From: Paenisporosarcina cavernae
GTDB taxonomy: Bacteria > Bacillota > Bacilli > Bacillales_A > Planococcaceae
Assembly: GCF_003595195.1 (NCBI RefSeq)
Contig: NZ_CP032418.1
Coordinates: 2,228,001 to 2,292,000, forward strand
Length of the DNA: 64,000 bases
Direction of reading: 5' to 3'
The notes beneath the pieces are model-generated. The model saw only the letters and a program-made list of their open reading frames with translations, ran no database searches and was not told the origin of the DNA. This document shows positions 17,247 to 27,008 of the stretch, piece by piece (positions within the stretch are counted from its first letter, which is position 1; each line of letters opens with the position of its first letter). The position numbers and the translations under genes were made by a program.

Positions 17247-18731
17247 TTATTCTTTTGAATGAACGAGCGCTACTGCCTCATCAAATTCTTTTTCCAATTC
17301 TGGTTTTGGTTTGTACGTCATTAAACTTACAACCCATGCAACGAGCAAGCAGAGAATGAATCCTGGAATGATTTCATACAGCATTCCAGACAATTTCTCA
17401 CTGTTACCCCAAATGACGACTACAACTGCACCTACAACCATCCCAGCTAACGCGCCCATAGAAGTGAGTTTGCGCCAGAATAGTGAAAGTAAAATAATTG
17501 GTCCAAACGCTGCGCCAAATCCTGCCCATGCATACGCTACTAAGTCAAGAATCGTTTTGTTTTGCTCCCATGCAAGCGCCATTGCCACAATAGATACGAC
17601 AAGTACTGCTAAACGGCCAAGTAAAACCATTTGTTTATCTGTTGCATTTGTTTTAATAACTGCTTTGTATAAATCTTCGATTAACGCCGAAGACGTGACA
17701 ATTAATTGAGAAGAAATCGTACTCATGATCGCTGCTAAAATCGCTGCAAGCATAATTCCCGCAATGAATGGGTGGAATAACACTTGCCCCATTGCGATAA
17801 AAATAGCTTCTGGATCTGTTAAAGTCTCATTTGGATTTTGTTGGAAGTAAGCAAGACCAATTAAGGCTGTTGCTAATGCACCTAATAAGCTGATGATCAT
17901 CCAACCAATACCGATACGACGTGCTTGCTTCGTTTCTTTTACCGTTTTAATTGCCATGAAACGAACAATAATATGCGGTTGACCGAAATAACCAAGGCCC
18001 CACGCTACTGCGGAAATGATTCCTAAGAACGTTGCACCCTCTACAAGATTTAATTGTTGTGGATCCACTGCACGGATACTTTCAGTAGCACCATCAATTC
18101 CACCAACGACGAATATCCCTACTGCTGGAACTAAAATTAATGCTAAGAACATGATTAAACCTTGCACAAAGTCCGTGTAACTTACTGCTAAGAAGCCACC
18201 AAATAACGTGTAAGCTATAACAACTGCTGCAACTACTAACAGTCCTGTTGTGTAGTCAAAGCCGAATGATTCTTGGAAGAATACTCCTCCTGCTACCATT
18301 CCAGAAGATACATAGAACGTAAAGAATAATAAGATAATAATCCCTGAAACAATACGTAATAAGCGAGAATTATCTTTTAAACGATTCTCTAAAAAGCTTG
18401 GTATTGTAATGGAATCATTGGAAACCTGTGAATACGCACGTAGACGTGGTGCAACTAGTAACCAGTTTAAGTACGCACCAACAGTTAGTCCTATTGCAAT
18501 CCATGCTTCTACTAATCCGGAAGCATAAATTGCTCCTGGTAAGCCCATTAGTAACCAACCTGACATATCGGAAGCTCCGGCTGAAAGTGCCGTTACTGCT
18601 GGTCCAAGAGAACGACCACCTAACATATAGTCATTTAAATTTGCTGTTCTACGGAATGAATAATATCCGATCGCCAGCATCGCGATCATGTAAAGTACAA
18701 TTGCAATTGCTTGATACACTGCATCAGACAT
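17247..18731 (-). CDS. putP: Sodium/proline symporter
   Basis: This 494-residue protein of the sodium:solute symporter family couples Na+ entry to proline uptake for nutrition or osmoprotection. It carries the N-terminal YMLGGRSLGP and LSAGASDMSGWLLMGLPG segments typical of PutP, including the Na+-binding helix region, and the length matches E. coli PutP (502). The ATG follows AAAGGGG. A promoter TTGGGT-N17-TATGAT lies upstream, with TGTCTTGACA at 18775-18784 inside the spacer. No catabolic put genes are adjacent, which favours an osmotic role. Confidence 0.9.
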   Translation of the reverse strand: MSDAVYQAIAIVLYMIAMLAIGYYSFRRTANLNDYMLGGRSLGPAVTALSAGASDMSGWLLMGLPGAIYASGLVEAWIAIGLTVGAYLNWLLVAPRLRAYSQVSNDSITIPSFLENRLKDNSRLLRIVSGIIILLFFTFYVSSGMVAGGVFFQESFGFDYTTGLLVVAAVVIAYTLFGGFLAVSYTDFVQGLIMFLALILVPAVGIFVVGGIDGATESIRAVDPQQLNLVEGATFLGIISAVAWGLGYFGQPHIIVRFMAIKTVKETKQARRIGIGWMIISLLGALATALIGLAYFQQNPNETLTDPEAIFIAMGQVLFHPFIAGIMLAAILAAIMSTISSQLIVTSSALIEDLYKAVIKTNATDKQMVLLGRLAVLVVSIVAMALAWEQNKTILDLVAYAWAGFGAAFGPIILLSLFWRKLTSMGALAGMVVGAVVVVIWGNSEKLSGMLYEIIPGFILCLLVAWVVSLMTYKPKPELEKEFDEAVALVHSKE

Positions 18732-19000
18732 AAAAACTACCCCTTTCTGAATTTAGTTCTTTATAATCATAACATGTCTTGACAGGTCACCCAACCCTAG
18801 AAGGGCAATTCCAAGGCTTTTCTTGCAGAATTTCACCGTTAAATGCGGAAACTTTCTAGATAATGGAATATAGTTGTAAAGTCTTACCTTTTTATTCATT
18901 ATCCCCCAACGGAAATGAATTAATTCCTTCTAACGCATCCATCGTTTTCATTCATCAGCAGACTAAAAATGAAAGGTTAGCCATTTACTCGGTTTCAACG

Positions 19001-20434
19001 TTACCGTTTCTTTAAAGCTCCGAAAATACCTCTTACTAACTCACGTCCAATTTGTCTGCCAACTGTTTGAAGAAGAGAACCAGCGGCTTTTTCCAATTCG
19101 GTTTTCTTTTTTGGAGGCACTTTAGGCGTATGTTTTTTCTCACTCAGCACTTCTGGTTCTGGAATTCGTTTTGCCAATGTTTCATACGCAGAGTCCCGAT
19201 CGATCGACTGGGCGTATTTTGGACGAAGGGAAGAATTTTCTATCGTACTCTTTTTTACTCCTTCATCCACGACGCCTATCAGACTCTTGGGAGCATATAT
19301 CATCGCTTTTTGCACTTCTAACGGTCTCCCTTTTTCATCTAAAAAAGAAACCAATGCTTCTCCAACACCTAGATTCGTCAATTCTTCTTCCACATTCAAC
19401 CGCGGGTTTTTCCTAAATGTCTCCGCAGTTTGTTTAATGGCTTTTTGGTCTTTCGGCGTAAAGGCACGTAACGAATGTTGAACGCGATTTCCAAGTTGCG
19501 CTAAAATTTCGTCCGGCAAATCAGTCGGATTCTGAGTAACGAAATAAATGCCAATTCCTTTGGATCGAATGAGTCGTACGACTTGTTCCAATTGATCTCG
19601 AAGTGATTTAGACGATTCTTCGATGATTAAATGAGCTTCATCGAAGAAAAACACCATTTTAGGTTTCTCAAGATCTCCGGTTTCCTGCAACTCTTCAAAG
19701 AGCTCGGAAAGAAGCCACAACAAAAAAGTGGAATACAAAATGGGAGAAGAGAATAGTCTTTTTGCCGAAAGAATATGAATGATACCTTCTCCTTCACTTG
19801 TTGTGTTAATTAAATCATGAATGGAAATGGCGGGTTCTCCAAAAAACACGTCCCCTCCTTGCTCTTCTAATTGGAGCAAGCCACGTTGAATCGCACCAAT
19901 AGATGCAGAAGAAATATTTCCGTATTCTAAGCGCAATTCTTTCGCTTTTTCCCCCACTAGTTGTAGTGCTCCACGTAAATCTTTTAAGTCGAGTAACAGT
20001 AATCCTTCATCATCTGCCACTTTGAAGACAATCTGTAAAATACCCGTCTGTGTTTCATTTAACGAAAGCAAACGCGCCATTAACACAGGACCGATTTCCG
20101 ACACCGTTGTTCGTAGAGGTATTCCTTCCTCTCCAAAGACATCCCAGAATTCTACTGGGAATGAACGGAAGGAGTGATTCGTAATCCCCATTTCATCCAA
20201 GCGAGATTGAAGTTTGTCTGACATCATGCCAGGTTGAGCTAAACTTCCCAAATCTCCTTTTATGTCGGCTAAAAAAACTGGAATGCCATTTTCACTCAAT
20301 CGCTCTGCCATCACTTTGAGTGTAATTGTTTTTCCAGTACCAGTTGCCCCAGCAATTAATCCATGCCGATTCATCATCGATGAAAGTACGCCTACTTCCT
20401 GCTCGCTTTTACCGAGTACATACATGTCTTGCAT
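19001..20434 (-). CDS. HerA-like / DUF853 (YjgR-type) P-loop ATPase
   Basis: This 477-residue protein is of the DUF853 family, related to HerA/FtsK hexameric ATPases. It has Walker A GATGTGKTITLK (about residue 29), Walker B VFFFDEAHLI, an arginine-containing RSKGIGIYFVTQNP sensor region and a basic C-terminal tail (RQIGRELVRGIFGALKKR). The function of the family is unknown; DNA translocation is an inference from the fold. The ATG at 20434 follows GAGGAG, while the longer frame has no site. It stands alone. Confidence 0.82.
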   Translation of the reverse strand: MQDMYVLGKSEQEVGVLSSMMNRHGLIAGATGTGKTITLKVMAERLSENGIPVFLADIKGDLGSLAQPGMMSDKLQSRLDEMGITNHSFRSFPVEFWDVFGEEGIPLRTTVSEIGPVLMARLLSLNETQTGILQIVFKVADDEGLLLLDLKDLRGALQLVGEKAKELRLEYGNISSASIGAIQRGLLQLEEQGGDVFFGEPAISIHDLINTTSEGEGIIHILSAKRLFSSPILYSTFLLWLLSELFEELQETGDLEKPKMVFFFDEAHLIIEESSKSLRDQLEQVVRLIRSKGIGIYFVTQNPTDLPDEILAQLGNRVQHSLRAFTPKDQKAIKQTAETFRKNPRLNVEEELTNLGVGEALVSFLDEKGRPLEVQKAMIYAPKSLIGVVDEGVKKSTIENSSLRPKYAQSIDRDSAYETLAKRIPEPEVLSEKKHTPKVPPKKKTELEKAAGSLLQTVGRQIGRELVRGIFGALKKR

Positions 20435-20699
20435 CGCCTCACTCCTCTTCAAAACCTCTTTATGTTTTATTCGACAAAAAATCTGTAAATCCTTTTCTAC
20501 CAAGCTTCCTATGTATGGTAAATCTGCTTTCCTCCATAGAGCTTTACGTGATTTTTCGGCACAATAACTCGACATTCATTTTTATCATGTCAGACTGTGA
20601 TTAAAGTGCGGAGTCGTTTTACTAGATACCCACTTGCTCCGAGAAATAGGTGCGCAAAAAAGTAAAACGATTTATAAAATTCCAGTACAAAAAGTTGCC

Positions 20700-20749
20700 T
20701 ATCAGCGCAAATCTCTCTATAGGCGCAAATGACCATTCTATCAGCGCAA
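20700..20749. repeat. Intergenic array of TAT(C/A)(A/G)GCGCAA units (locus 3 of the 21-bp family)
   Basis: Units begin at 20700, 20718 and 20739 (steps of 18 and 21 bp); a lone GCGCAA lies at 20652. On the minus strand they read TTGCGCTGATAG, nearly the core of the array at 41.74 kb. The array sits between the HerA-like gene and the HD-GYP terminator. Confidence 0.65.
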
Positions 20750-20798
20750 CCTTTTTCGATACGACCCGTATCGTACTCTCGGAATTCGACAAATAAAA

Positions 20799-20829
20799 AA
20801 ATGCCGTGCACATGAAGTGCGCGACATTT
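20799..20829 (-). terminator. Terminator of the HD-GYP gene
   Basis: A 13-bp stem with one mismatch and one wobble pair is followed by T7 on the minus strand, 20 bp after the stop. Confidence 0.8.
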
Positions 20830-20848
20830 CCATTTGTTCTATGTAGGT

Positions 20849-21784
20849 TTATAACCAGTTATAGTCGATTTCTTCGAGCATGTGTAAAAATTCATCTAGG
20901 ACAGTGGGATGAAATTGCGTTCCCCTTCCACGCTTCATTTCTTCGATTGCTTCTTCCATTGTCAGGGCATTGCGGTACACTCGATTTGTTATCATCGCGT
21001 CAAAAGCGTCGACAATTGATACAATGGACGCTTCTATAGAAATCTCATCTCCTTTTAAACCATTCGGATATCCTTTTCCATCATACCGCTCATGGTGTTG
21101 TTCAACGATGAAGGCACAATCGTGTAACCAATCTATCTCGTGGTTTCGTATAAGTTCCGCTCCGAATGAGGCATGTTGTTTCATTAACTCCCATTCCAAG
21201 TCAGTGAGCGGTCCTTTTTTATTCAGTATATCCAACGGAATTTTTAGTTTTCCAATATCGTGAAAGTAGGCACCCCAGCGTAGGTTTGATGCCCCTTCTA
21301 CCGGTTGATTTAAACGAGTCCATAATTTCAATGAGTAATCTTTTATTCGCGTGCAGTGGTGGTAGGTGTATCCATCCACTTTTTCAATGGCATTTGCATC
21401 TCGTTGCACTGCGATTGTTTCAAAAAAGTCTTTTATGTATTCATCCTTCGACATTTCGATTAAAATTTCTGTTTCATTCTCAGCATAACATTCCGTTAAA
21501 CCATCGATTATGGATGCGTCAATCGTCTCACCAGGTTCCACTAATTTTTCGAACGCTGGATTGGACACTTTTAACGATCCCGCTAACACAACGTATCGTT
21601 CTTGTAATTCTACATTCTCTTTCGGGTTGTAGTAAAACCAAAATGATTTCCCAGCTCGCAATGTAAATAAACCATAGGACACTTCATCACTTGAACCGAT
21701 ATAGATCGTATGTGCATGTCCCAATTCAACCGAAAAAAGGGATGAATTTTCTTTAATATGCGTTATTTGATTGCGTGTAAGCAT
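20849..21784 (-). CDS. HD-GYP phosphodiesterase with a cupin-like N-terminal domain
   Basis: This 311-residue soluble protein has an N-terminal beta-rich domain of about 110 residues that looks cupin-like. The C-terminal HD-GYP domain carries YFHDIGKLKIP, HHERYDGKGYPNG and DAFDAM, so the metal ligands and GYP loop are intact. Such proteins hydrolyse cyclic di-GMP (or related cyclic dinucleotides). No membrane segment is present, so it should act in the cytoplasm. The ATG follows GGAGGTG. It is one of two HD-GYP genes in this window, which also holds a c-di-GMP riboswitch. Confidence 0.85.
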   Translation of the reverse strand: MLTRNQITHIKENSSLFSVELGHAHTIYIGSSDEVSYGLFTLRAGKSFWFYYNPKENVELQERYVVLAGSLKVSNPAFEKLVEPGETIDASIIDGLTECYAENETEILIEMSKDEYIKDFFETIAVQRDANAIEKVDGYTYHHCTRIKDYSLKLWTRLNQPVEGASNLRWGAYFHDIGKLKIPLDILNKKGPLTDLEWELMKQHASFGAELIRNHEIDWLHDCAFIVEQHHERYDGKGYPNGLKGDEISIEASIVSIVDAFDAMITNRVYRNALTMEEAIEEMKRGRGTQFHPTVLDEFLHMLEEIDYNWL

Positions 21785-21884
21785 GAGAGCACCTCCCCGA
21801 AAACAGTTGCAATATAAGTCTTCTTCCTACTGTAACGCTTTTTTTCCAACATGTCATTAGTGAATTTCAATAATTATACAGAAA

Positions 21885-21911
21885 AACCCTCCTTTTTGAT
21901 GAAGGAGGGTT
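21885..21911 (-). terminator. Terminator of floT
   Basis: A perfect 10-bp stem AACCCTCCTT/AAGGAGGGTT with a 7-base loop is followed by TTTTTC on the minus strand. Confidence 0.85.
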
Positions 21912-21923
21912 CGACGCATTTAA

Positions 21924-23471
21924 TTAAATAGATACGGTATCTTCTTCTTTTTCTGTGTCTTTGGATGTTCCTTCAGAGGAATTTAAGCCGTATGCAATGC
22001 GATCAAGACTTGGTTTAATTGTTCCTTTGCCAGAATAGTTTTCCAGCATCTCTTTCACATCGATTCCAGAGGATGCTTTTAAACTCTCTTGTAACGTCGC
22101 CATTAAGTTTGTCGCATAGCCAGTGACTTTGTTTGCTCCGCCACCTTCGCCTCCACCTGTATCGACGACGGTAATTTTGTCGATGTTTCCAAGTGGTGCA
22201 GAAACTTGCTTCGCATATTCCGGTAACATTTTCACAATCATGTCGAGCACAGCCGCTTGACCATACTGCTCGAATGCTTCCGCAATTTTCCGTTTCGCTT
22301 CGGCCTCAGCAAGACCTTTTAGACGGATAATATCTGCTTCTGATTCCCCTTGTGCGCGTTCAGAGTCGGCTTTTGCCATACCATCTAAACGAACTTTTTC
22401 CGCATCTGCTTTCGCTTTTGCTTCGATACGATATTTTTCTGCGTCCGCTTCTGCCATTTCACGTGCTTTAGCTGCTGCTGCATTTTGTTCAATTGCATAA
22501 CGATCTGCGTCCGCTTTTTTCTTCACTTCAGAATCGTATTGACGCTCACGACGTAAAATTTCTTTCTCTTCTAGCTCAATTTGTTTTTGACGTTCAATAA
22601 TTTGAATTTGCATTTCTTGTTCTGTTACTTCTTGTTTCGAACGAGCCGTTTCTAATTCATACGCTTGGTCCGCACGAGCTTTTAGCGTATCTTGCTCTCT
22701 TCGATATTCAGCTACTTTTAATTGATTTTCTTTTTCTGCTTCGGCGATTTCTGTAGCACGCTCTAATTCTGCACGTTTTGCATCTTTATCTGCCTCTGCA
22801 CGTTTAATCCGCGTTTCTTTTTCTGCTTCCGCCGTAGCAATGTCTGCATCTCGCTTCACTTGCGCAATACGGGGTTTACCTAACGAATCTAAGTAACCAT
22901 TTTTATCACGTACATCTTTGATGGTGAATGAAACAATCACAAGACCCATCTTCGCTAAGTCTTGAGAAGCGACTCGTTGCACTTCTTGGGAGAATTTATC
23001 TCGATTTTTGTAAATTTCTTCGACTGTCATTGAACCTAAAATCGAACGCAAGTGACCTTCTAATACTTCTTTTGCTTCATTTTCACGGTCTTCTTTGTTT
23101 TTCCCTAAAAATTGCTCGGCAGCTGTCGCAATTTCTGCAATCGAACCACCAATTTTGATAATGGCTGTTCCGTCTGCCATCACCGGAACGCCTTGTTCTG
23201 TATATACTTCAGGCGTCGTTACTTCTAATTTGCTCGATAACAGACTAAGTGGTTCTGCTTGTTGAAATACAGGAAATACGAACGTACCTCCACCGCGAAT
23301 TATCTTAATTCTATTGCCAGATTCATCCGTATGAACAGTTTTTGACCCTAAATAGCTACCTGTTACAATGAGTGCTTCATCTGGTCCTACCGTCCGGTAC
23401 TTTGCTACATACACCAAAATTATTGCGAGTAAAACAAATGCCACAACACCTAACGCGATCCATAAAGTCAT
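21924..23471 (-). CDS. floT: Flotillin-like membrane scaffold protein
   Basis: This 515-residue flotillin organises functional membrane microdomains. It begins with a membrane hairpin (LWIALGVVAFVLLAIILVYV), followed by an SPFH domain to about residue 200 and a long Ala/Glu/Lys-rich coiled coil (about 205-400) with repeated EAEK/ADAEK stretches. A C-terminal glycine-rich region ends it. The length matches B. subtilis FloT (509). It lies 12 bp after yuaF in a two-gene operon behind a sigma-W-type promoter and ends at a strong terminator. Confidence 0.94.
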   Translation of the reverse strand: MTLWIALGVVAFVLLAIILVYVAKYRTVGPDEALIVTGSYLGSKTVHTDESGNRIKIIRGGGTFVFPVFQQAEPLSLLSSKLEVTTPEVYTEQGVPVMADGTAIIKIGGSIAEIATAAEQFLGKNKEDRENEAKEVLEGHLRSILGSMTVEEIYKNRDKFSQEVQRVASQDLAKMGLVIVSFTIKDVRDKNGYLDSLGKPRIAQVKRDADIATAEAEKETRIKRAEADKDAKRAELERATEIAEAEKENQLKVAEYRREQDTLKARADQAYELETARSKQEVTEQEMQIQIIERQKQIELEEKEILRRERQYDSEVKKKADADRYAIEQNAAAAKAREMAEADAEKYRIEAKAKADAEKVRLDGMAKADSERAQGESEADIIRLKGLAEAEAKRKIAEAFEQYGQAAVLDMIVKMLPEYAKQVSAPLGNIDKITVVDTGGGEGGGANKVTGYATNLMATLQESLKASSGIDVKEMLENYSGKGTIKPSLDRIAYGLNSSEGTSKDTEKEEDTVSI

Positions 23472-23483
23472 CTTTTTTCCCCC

Positions 23484-23996
23484 TTATTTTTCTTGGAATG
23501 AAAGAATTGGCACATAGGCTTGAACGAGAAATGTTCCATCCTTTACATCCACGATTAATACTTCTTTTCCATACTCTATTTCTTCATTACTCCAACCCGC
23601 AGCTCGTTTCGGTACATTTCCGCCACCAGCTTTTACTAGAATTTCTCCAAACCCATCCGAAGGAATTGGTACGATGACGGTTGCGGTTTGGCCAGCTAGC
23701 TGAGCGTCGCTATATGCAACAGACGTTTCCGCAGAGGAAAGAGGCACTAATAAGAAATAGTAAAATGCAAACGTAAGAATGCTTGCAATTACCATACTTA
23801 TGAACACAATGAGCACTTCATTCCAAGAGGTGAGGTAATGAAAAAGAAATCCTCCAGCTGAAGTTAGCGTTAGAAATGCTAATAATGTCGAGAAACTGAT
23901 AACTCCATCACCTGCGTCTGATAGATCCCCAAAAAACGCATACAATACACTTAGTACTCCACAGATGATCAGAGCATAAAAATAGATTTCTTGCAT
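23484..23996 (-). CDS. yuaF: NfeD-like membrane protein YuaF, flotillin partner
   Basis: This 170-residue protein has four predicted membrane helices in the first 100 residues and a C-terminal OB-fold of the NfeD type (TATVIVPIPSDGFGEILVKAGGG). It is the usual partner of FloT in membrane microdomain formation. The ATG at 23996 follows AAGGAG; the six extra upstream residues of the open frame have no site. It is the first gene of the yuaF-floT operon. Confidence 0.88.
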   Translation of the reverse strand: MQEIYFYALIICGVLSVLYAFFGDLSDAGDGVISFSTLLAFLTLTSAGGFLFHYLTSWNEVLIVFISMVIASILTFAFYYFLLVPLSSAETSVAYSDAQLAGQTATVIVPIPSDGFGEILVKAGGGNVPKRAAGWSNEEIEYGKEVLIVDVKDGTFLVQAYVPILSFQEK

Positions 23997-24040
23997 TCTA
24001 ACAACTCCTTCCATTTAAGGAAATCCTCTTATAACTTTAC

Positions 24041-24066
24041 TACGAACAACTCCCGATTAAGTTTCA
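24041..24066 (-). promoter_or_regulatory. Sigma-W-type ECF promoter of yuaF-floT
   Basis: On the minus strand TGAAAC (24061-24066) and CGTA (24041-24044) are separated by exactly 16 bp, a perfect match to the sigma-W consensus. The same operon is sigma-W dependent in B. subtilis. Confidence 0.85.
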
Positions 24067-24150
24067 CTAAAATTCAAAAAATACCGAAAGAGGACAAACT
24101 AGGAAAAAAAGCGTAGACTATTGTCGAATAATAATGAGAGGATTTTTCAC

Positions 24151-26247
24151 ATGAAGCAAATAGCATCAGTCGTTACACGTTTTTATAAATCTGTTTTAAT
24201 CATCTGGCTCATTGCCGCCCTTGCACTCGGTTATTTTGCGAGTCTTTTACCTTCGATATTAGAAGGAGATGGGTTCCGTGTAGATGGCGAACACGAAAAA
24301 GTGATGAAGGAATTATCCGAGACGTTTGATTTACCTGAAGAAACGTTATTAGTCGTTTTTAAAAATCAATCCGACAGCGAGATTACTTCTATCTTAAATG
24401 ACATAAAATCGATTGATGAAATCGATTCCATTCAATCGCCACTGGAGAACGACACTTTAGTAAAAGGTTCTGTTTCCTACGCTATTTTAGAATTACAACC
24501 ATCCATTCCGCATATGGCGGATGTTGTGCATGAAGTAAATGAAGTAACCTCATCGACAAAAGGAGTAGCTCTTACGGGTGGACCAGCTATTTCAGAGGAT
24601 ATTAATGAGGCAAGTCAAAGCGATTTAGCACATGCTGAAATGATTGGTTTACCGATTGCGGTCATCGTATTGTTATTTGCCTTCGGAAGTTTAGTTGCGT
24701 CCATCGTTCCACTGATTATCGGACTGTTTACAGTCGTCATTTCGTTTGGAACACTCTACTTCATTGGTGTTGAACTAGACTTATCCATTTTCGTTTTAAA
24801 TATTGTACCAATGCTTGGTCTAGCTTTATCAATCGATTTCTCCCTCTTATTTATCAATCGGTACCGAGAAGAACGGAAGAAATCTTCTATTATAGAAGCG
24901 ATTCATACGACGATAGGAACTGCTGGACGATCGATCATTTTTTCTGCCATCTGTGTATTCATCGGATTAGGCGCAATGCTCGTAATTCAAGTTGAAATTT
25001 TTCAAAATATTGCCATTGGTGGCATGGTCATCGTGACAGTTGCAGTACTTAGCTCGTTAACATTGTTACCAGCTGTCATTCGATTAATCGGTGATCGTTT
25101 AAATAAATGGACAATCGTCAAAGTGAAAGACGGTGCATCTAATAATTGGCGTAAATTCGCAAATTTCGTGATGCGTCATCCGATCACTATTACGATAGCA
25201 GCCGTTATTTTATTAGCCATTGGCATGATTCCTGTAAAAGATATGGACCTTGCCATACCACAAGCAGATGCTCTGCCTAATTCTTTCGAGTCGAGACAGG
25301 CTTATGACTTACTGGATACAACGTTCGACTTTGGTTCCACTTCTTCTAACTATTTATTAATAGAAAGAGAGGACGCATGGGATTCAAAAAAGGGATATGA
25401 AGAAATAGAACAACTGACAAAAACGTTGGAACAAGATTCACTCGTAAAAGAGTTTTCCACCATTTTTACGGAAGGCGAGATAAAAACTGCAGCGGAATGG
25501 GAGCAAGCGATGCAAGTCCCTCAAATAAGCGAGCAGCTGACGCCATTGAAAGAAGTATTTATCGAAGATAACCAATTATTTGTTCCCGTTACGCTATCTG
25601 TCGGAAGCACGTCCGATGCTGCAGCCGATTGGGTTCGTGAATGGTCTAGTAAAGATGACATTTCTGTCGCAGGTAACGCTAAATTCAATCAAGAGATCTT
25701 TGATGAGATTACGAACAAGATTGCACTAGCACTTGCGATTATTTTAATTTCCACCTTTATCATTTTAATGGTGGCATTCCGATCGATTATTATCCCGTTA
25801 AAAGCCATTGTTATGAACATACTGGGACTCTCAGCTACGTTTGGAATACTCGTATTCCTATTTCAATATGGACATTTGGGAATAGACCCAGGAACGATTG
25901 CGCTTGTCATTCCTGTCATTGTGTTTAGTTTAGTATTCGGCTTGAGTATGGATTACGAAGTGTTTTTAATCTCCAGAATTCAAGAAGAGTATTTGAAGCA
26001 CAACGATAACACCCGAGCGACGGTTGAAGGATTAACCAATACAAGCAAAATCATTACCTCTGCCGCACTTATTATGATCGTTATTACTGGAGCTTTTGCA
26101 TTTACTGATGTTATGCCAGTAAAACAAATAGGAGTTGGGATTGCCATAGCTGTTGCAATTGACGCAACGATAATACGGTTAATGTTAGTACCTAGCTTAA
26201 TGAAGTTATTCGGAAAATGGAATTGGTGGCTTCCTTTTAAAATGTGA
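24151..26247 (+). CDS. MMPL/RND-family membrane transporter
   Basis: This 698-residue protein has two repeats, each with an extracytoplasmic domain and a block of membrane helices. The repeat motifs LSIDFSLLFINRYREER and LSMDYEVFLISR carry the paired acidic residues used for proton coupling in MMPL transporters (YdfJ/YdgH type). The substrate is unknown; lipids or hydrophobic toxins are usual. I chose the ATG at 24151 (MKQIASVVTR) behind GAGAGG rather than the TTG 30 bp upstream. It is divergent from yuaF-floT and stands alone. Confidence 0.85.
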   Translation: MKQIASVVTRFYKSVLIIWLIAALALGYFASLLPSILEGDGFRVDGEHEKVMKELSETFDLPEETLLVVFKNQSDSEITSILNDIKSIDEIDSIQSPLENDTLVKGSVSYAILELQPSIPHMADVVHEVNEVTSSTKGVALTGGPAISEDINEASQSDLAHAEMIGLPIAVIVLLFAFGSLVASIVPLIIGLFTVVISFGTLYFIGVELDLSIFVLNIVPMLGLALSIDFSLLFINRYREERKKSSIIEAIHTTIGTAGRSIIFSAICVFIGLGAMLVIQVEIFQNIAIGGMVIVTVAVLSSLTLLPAVIRLIGDRLNKWTIVKVKDGASNNWRKFANFVMRHPITITIAAVILLAIGMIPVKDMDLAIPQADALPNSFESRQAYDLLDTTFDFGSTSSNYLLIEREDAWDSKKGYEEIEQLTKTLEQDSLVKEFSTIFTEGEIKTAAEWEQAMQVPQISEQLTPLKEVFIEDNQLFVPVTLSVGSTSDAAADWVREWSSKDDISVAGNAKFNQEIFDEITNKIALALAIILISTFIILMVAFRSIIIPLKAIVMNILGLSATFGILVFLFQYGHLGIDPGTIALVIPVIVFSLVFGLSMDYEVFLISRIQEEYLKHNDNTRATVEGLTNTSKIITSAALIMIVITGAFAFTDVMPVKQIGVGIAIAVAIDATIIRLMLVPSLMKLFGKWNWWLPFKM

Positions 26248-26376
26248 CAAATTTGTTATCGTAGAATTATATCTACCCGAAAAGTAACAGAAAAGATATG
26301 TCGAATCACTTGATTGTTTGATATGATAAAGGATGTTTCAACTTTCACCAATATATGACAAGTCCAGGAGGCTTTT

Positions 26377-26997
26377 ATGTTCGACTCAAAAAAACCAGAT
26401 CCTTTTTTCCAATCACTTTTAGACATTGCGAAAAACGTCCAAACCGCAACTCATTATGCTGAAGATTTCAAGGTCGATTCTGTTTCTCAATTGAAAGAAT
26501 TAAGCTTTAAATTAAAAGAGTTTGAAACGAGTGGTGATACGTTAATCCATGAGTTAACAACGAAACTGAATACATCTTTTATGACACCGATTGAACGAGA
26601 AGATATTTTACAACTCGCAGTCAAAATGGATGATATTTTGGACGGGATTGAGCATTTCACAGCACATTTGGAAATGTACTCACTTATTGAGATCGATGAC
26701 TACATGCGTACGTTTGTTAATTACATCGTGAAATGTACGGATGAAATTGTGAAGGCTATGGAATTATTAATGAAGAAAAAATTATTGGCCATGCGTGATC
26801 ATGCTGTTTTAATTAAAGATTACGAACGCAAGTGTGATGATGTGTTGCGTTCATCCATCAAAAACTTATTCTTACATGAAACGAATCCAATTCGGATTAT
26901 TCAATTTAAAGATTTGTATGAACAACTTGAAGATATCGCTGATTATTCTCAAAGTGTGGCAAACACGATTGAGACAATCATTATGCGAAATGCATAG
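26377..26997 (+). CDS. PhoU-like DUF47 protein, partner of phosphate transporter
   Basis: This 206-residue all-helical cytoplasmic protein is of the DUF47/PhoU-like family (YkaA in B. subtilis). It contains the repeated acidic motif pair EREDILQLAVKMDDILDGIEH and KDLYEQLEDIADYSQ, which bind metal clusters in PhoU folds. It starts behind CAGGAGG and precedes the pit gene by 11 bp. This is a standard pair in which the PhoU-like protein is thought to regulate low-affinity phosphate uptake. Confidence 0.88.
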   Translation: MFDSKKPDPFFQSLLDIAKNVQTATHYAEDFKVDSVSQLKELSFKLKEFETSGDTLIHELTTKLNTSFMTPIEREDILQLAVKMDDILDGIEHFTAHLEMYSLIEIDDYMRTFVNYIVKCTDEIVKAMELLMKKKLLAMRDHAVLIKDYERKCDDVLRSSIKNLFLHETNPIRIIQFKDLYEQLEDIADYSQSVANTIETIIMRNA

Positions 26998-27008
26998 GAG
27001 CGATTGCG

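Noticed and set aside
24067-24120. Sigma-W promoter for the MMPL gene
   Set aside because: A CGTA occurs at 24111, but no TGAAAC-like -35 stands at the right distance.
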